A DNA stretch of 64,000 nt from an uncultured Sulfurovum sp. (GTDB lineage Bacteria; Campylobacterota; Campylobacteria; Campylobacterales; Sulfurovaceae), in NCBI GenBank assembly GCA_902727935.1, contig CACVAX010000041.1:1-64000 (forward strand), in the 5' to 3' direction. The notes under the pieces were generated by a model that saw nothing but the letters and a program-made list of their open reading frames with translations, was not told the DNA's origin and did no database searches. Of the stretch, positions 28,795 to 37,353 are shown in pieces. A program made the position numbers and the translations under genes. Position 1 is the stretch's first letter, and the number at the start of each line of letters is the position of its first letter.

Positions 28795-29590
28795 AACACA
28801 TATCTCACTTATCTTTCCCTTAGTGGCTATTTTACTTGGTTTGGAGTTTTTTATTGTTTTTGATAGAACAACAGACACGTTTGAAAAAAGTTTAAAAAAT
28901 GGCTACAGTATGATGGTTGTCTCCAAAGTTGAAATGAGTATAGATGACTTTAAGTCATGGGATGAACATATTGAGCAAGTTATTGAACTTGAAAAATCAA
29001 AAATTTTAGAGCGTTTAAAAATGGACAAAGATACAGCAAGTAAAAAGAAATTTGAAGCCTCTTTGCCTAATTTTTATTCCTTAAAGTTGGATGGTTATTT
29101 AACGGTTGATGATTTAGATAAAGTGAAGTTAAATTTAGAGAAATCAGAAGATATATTGAGCATCGAGTCTTTTCAATCAGCTTATCAGTCCAAGTATGAG
29201 TTATTTTCTTTTATTAAGTTAGCATTTCAAACTTTTATTGTTTTTATGTCCATTATTGGATTTTTCTTGATTATAAAGCAGATGGAAGTATGGAACTTTT
29301 TACATGCTCAACGTATGAAAATTATGGAAATATTTGGAGCGTCTTTATTTTTACGCTCTAAAGTACTTATTAACATGGCTTTGATTGATGCGATTATTTC
29401 TGCCTTTATAACTTCAGCTATTTTTTATGCCATTCAAAATATTTGGATAAGAGGAAGTCAAATGGAAATCTTGAAAGAGAATGTTGATTTTATTTTTTCT
29501 TTTTCAGATGTTTTCATTTTATTAGTCGCCTCTATTGTGGTGGTGATGATTGCTGTTTATTTGGTTGTTATCAATGTTAAGGAAGAGTAG
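28757..29590 (+). CDS. ftsX: Cell division permease FtsX-like protein
   Basis: Four TM topology, position directly after ftsE with overlap. Confidence 0.78.
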   Translation: MMKVAKFMKLFLKTHISLIFPLVAILLGLEFFIVFDRTTDTFEKSLKNGYSMMVVSKVEMSIDDFKSWDEHIEQVIELEKSKILERLKMDKDTASKKKFEASLPNFYSLKLDGYLTVDDLDKVKLNLEKSEDILSIESFQSAYQSKYELFSFIKLAFQTFIVFMSIIGFFLIIKQMEVWNFLHAQRMKIMEIFGASLFLRSKVLINMALIDAIISAFITSAIFYAIQNIWIRGSQMEILKENVDFIFSFSDVFILLVASIVVVMIAVYLVVINVKEE

Positions 29591-30805
29591 ATGAAAATTA
29601 TTTTTTATCTACTTCTTTTTTCTTTTTTTCTTTTTTCTTCCTCTCTTTTTGCTGCTTCTGTTGAGAGTAAAATTAAACAAAGTAAAAAACAGTTGAGTTC
29701 TAAAAGAGTAGAATACAATAAAATGGATAAAGAACTTTCAGATGTTGCCAAGAAAATTAATGTTGCTAAAAAAGAACAAAATGAACTGACTAAGAAGCTT
29801 GAAGTATTGGCTAAAAATATTCAAAATAATGAAATAGTATTTCAGCGTTTACAAAAAGAAGATAAAAAATACTCACTTGCGTTAAATAGTTTAAATACTG
29901 ATATCGATAAAAATCAGAAAAAATTTTTAGATTTGGTTGCGAAAAATTTTTCATTGGCATTGGCATTGGAAGAACTGAAACAGCCAACAAAAGACTCGGT
30001 TATGATGAAAGAAGCCTACAAACTTTATGCAAAAACGAACAGTAAAGAGATTGAAAAGCTTCAAATAGATATTGATAAACTTAAAACTAAAAAAGAGCGT
30101 TTAAAACTTAAAAAATCAAATATTAAAAAGGCCATTGCTGGTTATCAAAAAGAACGTAATGAGTATAAAAGTAAAAAGAAAAAACAAGATGTGTTAGTAA
30201 AAAATTTGGCAAGAGACAAGGCCATTTATAAAAAAAGATTTAATAAAATTAAAATAAGTAGAAAAAGTTTAGAACGTAAATTAGCGAAACTAAAAATTAT
30301 TAAACGCTCAAATGACAAAGAGAGAAGAGCGAGACAAGAGGCTAAAAGAAATGCTGTTAGTAATAATAGAAGAAAAATACCCAAAACAGTTGCTTCAGCT
30401 CCCCCTATAGCTAAATATAAAGGGGGAAAAACAATTTCACCTTTAAAAGGTTCTAGGCTCATTAAAAAGTTTGGTACTTATGTCGATCCCATCTATAAAT
30501 TTAAAATTTTTAATAAGTCCATTACCCTTAAAGCCCCACATATTGGTTCAAAAGTACGTTCAGTTTTAGCAGGAAAAGTTGTTTTTGCTGAAAATTCTGG
30601 AGGTATGTTAGGCAAAGTAGTTATTGTAGAGCATGCCAATAATATTCATACCATCTATGCCAAACTTTCACGTTTAGCTCCTGGTATACATGTGGGTAAA
30701 AGGCTTTCACTTGGAACGATTATTGGTAAAGTAGATAAGAGCCTTATGTTTGAAGTAACTAAAAATAATAAACACATGAATCCTTTAAAGTTGATAAAAT
30801 TATGA
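29591..30805 (+). CDS. EnvC-like coiled-coil protein with degenerate LytM/M23 domain
   Basis: Signal peptide, long coiled coil, C-terminal M23-like fold 'GSKVRSVLAGKVVFAENSGGMLGKVVIVEHANNIHTIYAKLS' without the HxH metal motif. Confidence 0.75.
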   Translation: MKIIFYLLLFSFFLFSSSLFAASVESKIKQSKKQLSSKRVEYNKMDKELSDVAKKINVAKKEQNELTKKLEVLAKNIQNNEIVFQRLQKEDKKYSLALNSLNTDIDKNQKKFLDLVAKNFSLALALEELKQPTKDSVMMKEAYKLYAKTNSKEIEKLQIDIDKLKTKKERLKLKKSNIKKAIAGYQKERNEYKSKKKKQDVLVKNLARDKAIYKKRFNKIKISRKSLERKLAKLKIIKRSNDKERRARQEAKRNAVSNNRRKIPKTVASAPPIAKYKGGKTISPLKGSRLIKKFGTYVDPIYKFKIFNKSITLKAPHIGSKVRSVLAGKVVFAENSGGMLGKVVIVEHANNIHTIYAKLSRLAPGIHVGKRLSLGTIIGKVDKSLMFEVTKNNKHMNPLKLIKL

Positions 30806-31827
30806 TACATAGATACATAGATACATTGGGAAAACAGGATTAAGAGTTAGCCCTATTTGTTTAGGAACAATGACTTTTGGTACACAAGCTGATAAAGCAA
30901 CGTCTTTTAAAATAATGGATAAAGCCTATGATGAAGGCATAAACTTTTTTGATACAGCCGAGATTTATCCTGTGCCTCCTTCTGGAAAATTAGCAGGTAT
31001 TACCGAAGCTTGGGTAGGTGAGTGGATGGCTGATAAGCCAAGAGATTCTCTTATTATCGCTACAAAAGTAACAGGAGCTGCCAATGGTTGGTTTGTTCCA
31101 CCTATTCGTCATGGTTTAACAGCCATGGATAGATTTCACATTGAGAGAGCTGTTGAAGGAAGTTTAAAACGTTTGAAAACAGACTATATTGATCTTTATC
31201 AAATGCATTGGCCCGATACACTCATCCCTAAAGAAGAGACGATGGAAGCTTTTGACCGATTGGTTCAGAGTGGAAAAGTACGTTATGTAGGCACATCGAA
31301 TGATACAGCTTATGGAACAACCAAAGCACTTATGACATCTGCTCATCATGGCTTTGCACGTTTTGAGTCCATTCAAAACAATTTCTCTTTACTTAACCGT
31401 AGATTTTTAGATGAGTTGGCTGAAGTATGTGAAAAAGAACAGATTTCTTTATTGCCTTACTCTCCTTTAGCAGGAGGTGTCTTAAGTGGAAAATATAATC
31501 AAGATCCACAAAATACAAAAGGACGTTTTGCTACTTATTTAAAGTCGGTTAATCAACGACAAAGGGCAATGGCAAATCGTTTTATGAATGAAAAAACGTT
31601 AGCCTCTACCCAAAAATATTTAGGAATCGCCTTACGTGCTGGAATAGACCCTGTAACGTTAGCCACAGCATGGTCAAAACAGTTTGATTTTGTGGCTTCG
31701 ACTATTATTGGGGTTACTTCTGACAAACAGCTTGACCCTATACTTGAAGCAATGGACTTAACTTTGAGTTCTGAAATTTTAGGAGAGTGTAATAAAGTAC
31801 ATAATGAAATTCTTTACCCCATGGGGG
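30802..31827 (+). pseudogene. Aldo/keto reductase, N-terminus out of frame (8-bp repeat) and stop displaced by an extra G
   Basis: 'YIGKTGLRVSPICLGTMTFG', 'FFDTAEIYP', 'YQMHWPD', 'GTSNDTAYG', 'LPYSPLAGGVLSGKY'; the ORF track begins at internal M (30870) and runs on to 32006 antisense to mscL. Confidence 0.7.
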
Positions 31828-31834
31828 TAAAGAA
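31810..31834. terminator. Hairpin between convergent aldo/keto reductase and mscL
   Basis: TTCTTTACCCC-ATG-GGGGTAAAGAA, 11-bp perfect arms. Confidence 0.7.
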
Positions 31835-31838
31835 AACA

Positions 31839-32282
31839 TTAAGGTGCAGGAGGTACGTCTGTACTACCACAGTGTCCACATTTCTTAGCAGAGATTGGAA
31901 TTTCCATAGCACAATCATTACAAATTTTAGTCGTAGGAGCTACTGCTTCTTCTGGGGTTTTAATCTTGTTATAGGCTTTGATAAGCATAAACATGACAAA
32001 ACCTAAAATTACAAAAGAGATAGCATCATTAATAAACATTCCATACTTGATAGCAGGTGCACCTGCTTTATCTAATGCAGCCATCGTAGCGTATGTTTCT
32101 CCATTTAAAGCAACAAAAAGTTGTGAAAAATCAACATTACCCATAAGTAATCCTATTGGAGGCATCATGACATAAGTAACAAATGACTTGATTACCGTGG
32201 CAAATGCACCACCAAATACAAAACCAACAGCCATATCTACCATGTTTCCATTAATCAAAAACTTTTTAAATTCATCTAACAT
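31839..32282 (-). CDS. mscL: Large-conductance mechanosensitive channel with C-terminal zinc ribbon
   Basis: 'FLINGNMVDMAVGFVFGGAFATVIKSFV' plus 'CNDCAMEIPISAKKCGHCGS'. Confidence 0.92.
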   Translation of the reverse strand: MLDEFKKFLINGNMVDMAVGFVFGGAFATVIKSFVTYVMMPPIGLLMGNVDFSQLFVALNGETYATMAALDKAGAPAIKYGMFINDAISFVILGFVMFMLIKAYNKIKTPEEAVAPTTKICNDCAMEIPISAKKCGHCGSTDVPPAP

Positions 32283-32399
32283 TTTAATCCTTTTTATATT
32301 TTAAAGTAATTAATTATACTATAATAAAATATTTTTTAACTATATTTTTATTTATTAAAGATAAAAAAGATAAAAACTTTAGCAGAGTAGATTATTGGG

Positions 32400-33140
32400 C
32401 TAACCATAAACCTCAATATGTTTTTTCTTACGAAAGGTATCTTCATAATTTATGATGGAGAGTCCTTGCTGTTCTAAGGTAGCTCTTACTAAATTTTTTT
32501 GAAAATTAGACATTTCATCATGAGCAAAAAAATCTTCTAAGGGCATCCACAAAGCAAACTCTATTTCTTCCGTATCTATCACATTAATCTCAAAGTTTTT
32601 GGCTTCTAATTCAAATACAAGGTACATGTTTGATCTATTAAAAGTAAAAGGGTGGGAATTTAAAATGGAAACCATTTTTACTAGTTTGGCTTTAATACCT
32701 GTCTCTTCCCATACTTCTCGTATAACACCTTCTTCTAAACTTTGTCCCTCTTCTAACATACCACCTGGAAGTTTATAAAGAGAGCGTGAAGTGTGAATTC
32801 TATCACGCACCATAAGCAGTTCATTTTTGTCATTAATTACGACTGCACCTACTCCAATGGTATGGGTCGGAGGTACAGGAATATAAGCATCTTTCGTTAC
32901 TTGATAGGTAAGGGTAGTTCTTTTGGCTTCACAATTATGAAACGCAAAATCCATCTCTAGTGCTACAGCAATATGTTGTGCTTGTGTAGCCTTTAAGTCT
33001 ATCCACAAAAGTGCTTTTTTTTGAAGAGAAGCTGTTTTTAATAAGGCTTCAAGCGATGCCTTAAAATCAGAAACAGAAGTCTCTATGCTCTCTGTTTCTA
33101 TGATTAAACCATTGTATCTGTCTTCTTTAACCCTTAACAT
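32400..33140 (-). CDS. NUDIX hydrolase family protein
   Basis: Nudix box 'GGMLEEGQSLEEGVIREVWEETGI'. Confidence 0.92.
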   Translation of the reverse strand: MLRVKEDRYNGLIIETESIETSVSDFKASLEALLKTASLQKKALLWIDLKATQAQHIAVALEMDFAFHNCEAKRTTLTYQVTKDAYIPVPPTHTIGVGAVVINDKNELLMVRDRIHTSRSLYKLPGGMLEEGQSLEEGVIREVWEETGIKAKLVKMVSILNSHPFTFNRSNMYLVFELEAKNFEINVIDTEEIEFALWMPLEDFFAHDEMSNFQKNLVRATLEQQGLSIINYEDTFRKKKHIEVYG

Positions 33141-36100
33141 TTAATACTTGTTTAACATTAATAAAAGTCCAGCTACCCAAAGAATAAGTGGGAAGAGTAA
33201 AATGAAGACTATTTTAATATTCTTCCAAGATTTTGCTGCTAATAGGGTTAGTATAAATAATCCAATTACAGCAGGAATGACCCAGTCAGGCAGTGGCATT
33301 GGGGCACCAGCTGCGTAAGAGTGAAGTCCTGAAAGATAATAATTTACCCCAAAATAGGTCATAATAACCGTTGAGTAACCCCAAAGAGAAGCCACGTTGA
33401 AGGCAAATGGATTACTTAATTTTGGAATGAAACGCAAGTGTAAAATGGTGGCATAAATTAAAATGGTAACAGCAGCCCATGTTTCTTTAGAATCCCAACC
33501 CCAGTAACGACCCCAAGATTCATTTGCCCATACTCCTCCAAGGAAGTTACCAATGGTCATCAAGAATAAGCCCACAATAATACTCATTTCAGCAATGTTC
33601 GTAAGCTCTTTAATGGAACGGTCAATGTTTTCATTTTCACCACGTTTCATGATGTATAAAATGAGTACTACTAAAGAGACAATTGAACCTAGTCCTAAGA
33701 ATCCATCACCAGAAATAATGGTTGCCACATGAATCATTAACCAGTAAGATTTCAGTACAGGAACTAAGGTTGTAATCTCTGGATTAATAAAGTTCATGTG
33801 TGCTACACCCATGGTCACACCAGCAAGTAAAGCTGTTGCACCCAAGGCAAATGGAGATTTACGGGCAAAAATAAGTCCTGCTGCTACCGTTGATGCTGCA
33901 ATAAAGACAATGGACTCATAGGCATTTGACCAGGGTGCATGTCCTCCAACGTACCAACGCATCCCCATAGAGGCAACATGAATGGCAAAGCCTAAAACCA
34001 TAAGCCCCCATGATATCATCGCAATCCATTTTAAAGTTGGATTAGGCTTGATGATGTTAATAAATGCTGCCAAAAGTAAGATAATTCCTACCAAAAGATA
34101 GAGTGGAACTAATTTAGCAAAGAATCCTAATTTATTATATTGAATTTCAACACTGATTTCATTTTGAGAAAGCATAACAGCCACACCAAGTTTTTCTTGA
34201 TACATATTAATTAATTTCATGGCTTCATTAAATTTACTTACATCACCATTCTCTTCAATAAGTCCTGCTCCTTGAAATAGATAAACCGTCATCATTCGAA
34301 TCATTTCAGAATCTTTTTTAGGGAGTTTTGAAATGGCATCTTGAGGATTCATCCATTTGTTATTAATCTCATTAGGTACAGGATAAATTTGAAGTAATGT
34401 CCCTGTATATATCATATATGCAACATTTAAACGCTCATCTACTTTAACCAGCTCTTTGTCATAAAGGTTTTTGTCTAAAGGCTTTTTCCGTACAGAATCA
34501 TTCATTTGTTTGGTTAACTTATACTCTCCCTCTGTTGTAAAGAAGTCATAGAACTTTGCATAAGTAGCTCCCTCTGGAAGACCGAGTTCTTTGGCTATTC
34601 GTATATGTTCTACTTTAATCATTGGAATATTTTGATACTTTTTAGGGTTAACGGTCATTCCTAGCATCATTGCACTTGGTTCAACACCATAAATACTACT
34701 TTTTCCAGCCAACTTAGCAATAACTTCATGTGCCAAGGTATCTATGGGTTTCATTCGTCCACGGGTATCTTGGACAACAAGCCTTCCAAACTGACTTACT
34801 ACTTCATCGGGATAGACATTAATCATCTTCGTCAAATTGGCATCAAGTGTTGGTAATTTAGCAGCTTGAACAGGCGTTGAATATGACATAAAGAACATTA
34901 AGGCAATGGCTATTGAAGCACCTTTTATTTTTCCATTTTGAAGTTTTCTTGCACCTTTAAGTAATTTCTGAAAACGTCCATTTTTATCAAATAAGTTCCA
35001 AATCATTCCAAGTGTCAACAAAATATAGCCAATATAAGTAGGCCAAGTCCCTGGGTCATGGTTAACAGAAAGAATTGTTCCTTTTTCATCTTGGTCATAA
35101 GATGATTGGAAGAAACGGTAAGACCTATGGTCGAGTACATGGTTCATAAATATTTTGTATGGCATTCCATCAATTCCTTGTGAACGGTCTATTAGTTCAA
35201 CATCTGAAGAGTAAGCTGATGGACTCATCGAACCAGGATAACGCTCTAAATCAAAGTTAATTAGTTTAATAGAAAATGGAATAGCAATTCTTTGAACACC
35301 TAAGTACATTGAAATTTTTACACCTCCAACAGTAAGTGTATGAATTTTAGAAATATTGCCAGCATAGGAAAAAAGGTCAACAGTTTTTTCTTCGCCATCA
35401 ACATTGATGACAAAGGTAGCCATTTCTGGTTTACCACCCTGCGTTTTTAGGCTATTACTCACATATTTCACAATAGACTTTTCATGTATCTCTTTAAGTA
35501 CTATTGAGTTTCCTTCAAACTGATAGAGCATCTTAGTGCTAAAGTCATTCAGCCCTTTTGAAAGTTCTCCTTCTTTTTGTGTTAACATAGAAAGTGTTTT
35601 TATATCAAAAGCACTTTCTACTTGCAATGTTCCATCCCCTTTAGAGGTAAGACTTAAGAGAGGTTTTGTAGGATTACTAACTTGCTTGTTAAAGGCTAAA
35701 ATAAATTTCCCTGTATCATAAACATCACCATCGGTGATAAAAAGGGGTTTTCCTTGTCCTCCAGCTGCTACCATGAGTTCCAATACTTGTTTACCGTTAA
35801 TGCTATCAGGCATGGCTACTTTTGTTGCTGTTGGTAAGTAATTGACTAGCTTTATAGAGACTTCTTTGCCATTAACATCCCAGTTTTCAGACCAAGAGTT
35901 ACTGCTCATGGAAGAGAAGAGAATGGGTTCTTGATAGTCAATACTATTTTCGCCATTTTCTACATGGACTTTTAAAACTTTTTCAGCAGAAATCATACTC
36001 GAAGAGATAGCACCTTCACGAATATGCATGACTCCTTCATATCCTATATAACGGGTTATCATTGCCCCAATAGCAATGACTAAAAAGGCTGTATGAAAAA

Positions 36101-36326
36101 TAAAGACAGAAGGTTTAGATTTATAACTTTTATACTTCATCATATTATAGAGTAAGAGTAATATAAAATAGAGTAAGAAAAATTCAAACCATTGTGCATT
36201 GTAGATGAGTGCTCTGGCTGTTTGCGTACCATAATCGTTTTCGATAAACGTGGCACCTCCAACAATAGCCCCAAAAAGAAAGAGTATCAAAACGGCTATT
36301 TTTACTGAAAAGATGTGCTTTAACAT
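33141..36326 (-). CDS. ccsBA: Fused ResB/CcsA cytochrome c biogenesis protein
   Basis: Large multi-TM protein; ResB-like N-terminus, CcsA signature 'WANESWGRYWGWDSKETWA'; likely start at internal M (MLKHIFSVK). Confidence 0.9.
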   Translation of the reverse strand: MLKHIFSVKIAVLILFLFGAIVGGATFIENDYGTQTARALIYNAQWFEFFLLYFILLLLYNMMKYKSYKSKPSVFIFHTAFLVIAIGAMITRYIGYEGVMHIREGAISSSMISAEKVLKVHVENGENSIDYQEPILFSSMSSNSWSENWDVNGKEVSIKLVNYLPTATKVAMPDSINGKQVLELMVAAGGQGKPLFITDGDVYDTGKFILAFNKQVSNPTKPLLSLTSKGDGTLQVESAFDIKTLSMLTQKEGELSKGLNDFSTKMLYQFEGNSIVLKEIHEKSIVKYVSNSLKTQGGKPEMATFVINVDGEEKTVDLFSYAGNISKIHTLTVGGVKISMYLGVQRIAIPFSIKLINFDLERYPGSMSPSAYSSDVELIDRSQGIDGMPYKIFMNHVLDHRSYRFFQSSYDQDEKGTILSVNHDPGTWPTYIGYILLTLGMIWNLFDKNGRFQKLLKGARKLQNGKIKGASIAIALMFFMSYSTPVQAAKLPTLDANLTKMINVYPDEVVSQFGRLVVQDTRGRMKPIDTLAHEVIAKLAGKSSIYGVEPSAMMLGMTVNPKKYQNIPMIKVEHIRIAKELGLPEGATYAKFYDFFTTEGEYKLTKQMNDSVRKKPLDKNLYDKELVKVDERLNVAYMIYTGTLLQIYPVPNEINNKWMNPQDAISKLPKKDSEMIRMMTVYLFQGAGLIEENGDVSKFNEAMKLINMYQEKLGVAVMLSQNEISVEIQYNKLGFFAKLVPLYLLVGIILLLAAFINIIKPNPTLKWIAMISWGLMVLGFAIHVASMGMRWYVGGHAPWSNAYESIVFIAASTVAAGLIFARKSPFALGATALLAGVTMGVAHMNFINPEITTLVPVLKSYWLMIHVATIISGDGFLGLGSIVSLVVLILYIMKRGENENIDRSIKELTNIAEMSIIVGLFLMTIGNFLGGVWANESWGRYWGWDSKETWAAVTILIYATILHLRFIPKLSNPFAFNVASLWGYSTVIMTYFGVNYYLSGLHSYAAGAPMPLPDWVIPAVIGLFILTLLAAKSWKNIKIVFILLFPLILWVAGLLLMLNKY

Positions 36327-36555
36327 AGTTATCCTAATTAATATAATTGCTGATTGTAGCAAAAGTTCGTTAAGTGAACGTTATGATTGAACATAAATGT
36401 GATTTTTTTATTAGAAAAGAGCTGAGGCTAGGAGACAGATATTAATATATTTTATAGCTTTTATTCTTTTTATGCGTATATTTTAAAATATACAAGTTTA
36501 TATCAAGTATATTAAATATAAAATATTATAAAAAAACATAAAGTGTGAATATACT

Positions 36556-37182
36556 ATGGATAAATTACAAAAAGACGGCTACTCAAAATTTATGAAACAA
36601 TACTTTAAAGAGAATAAAGAACTTTTTTCTAATCTTTCAAAAAGTCAAAAACCAGAAACAATGATACTTACTTGCAGTGACAGTCGCATTGATCCAGCTC
36701 TGTTATTAGATGCCCATCCAGGAGAGCTGTTTATCATCAGAAACATTGGAAATATTGCACCTCCTTACTTTCCTGCTAAAGGGTCGACACAAGCTTCCAT
36801 AGAGTACGCTGTTAATGTACTTCATATTAAAAGAATTGTTATATTAGGTCATAGTAACTGTGGGGCATGTGCCTACATGTACCATAAAGCCAAAGAGGGT
36901 GAAACAAAACTAGACCATGTAGACCAATGGTTAAATTACATCACTCCTGCAAAAGGTGCATCTATGTTAGAAGTACATGCCAATAAAAATAAAAATATTT
37001 TTGAATTAACAGAAAAACATAATATCATTGTCTCTCTTCAACGACTGATGGAATACCCTTACATCCAAGATAATTTAATTCATGATAACATTGAACTAGA
37101 AGGTTGGTGGTACGACATAGGTTCAGGTGCTGTAGAAATCTATAATTTCAATACACGACACTTTGATGCTGTCATACAATAG
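36556..37182 (+). CDS. Beta-class carbonic anhydrase
   Basis: 'MILTCSDSRIDPALLL', 'IRNIGNIAPP', 'ILGHSNCGACA'. Confidence 0.93.
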   Translation: MDKLQKDGYSKFMKQYFKENKELFSNLSKSQKPETMILTCSDSRIDPALLLDAHPGELFIIRNIGNIAPPYFPAKGSTQASIEYAVNVLHIKRIVILGHSNCGACAYMYHKAKEGETKLDHVDQWLNYITPAKGASMLEVHANKNKNIFELTEKHNIIVSLQRLMEYPYIQDNLIHDNIELEGWWYDIGSGAVEIYNFNTRHFDAVIQ

Positions 37183-37280
37183 TAATAATTTTTAACTTCA
37201 TAAAACTATAAATATTTTTTACTTCCTAATTAATCGCTATAACCATCAACTACTTTGAGATGCATGACCAAAATTTTTAT

Positions 37281-37289
37281 GGGGGGGGG
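37281..37289 (+). repeat. Homopolymeric G9 tract
   Basis: atggggggggggtt-type run (9 G) in AT-rich intergenic DNA. Confidence 0.95.
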
Positions 37290-37353
37290 TTAATTATTTC
37301 TTAATTATAGTAACTACTCTTTTAGGAGTATTATATACTTTTCAAGATTTATT

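Noticed and set aside
30870-32006. 378-aa ORF taken at face value as a novel C-terminally extended AKR
   Set aside because: The last ~60 residues are antisense to mscL with no plausible fold; a single extra G explains the extension.
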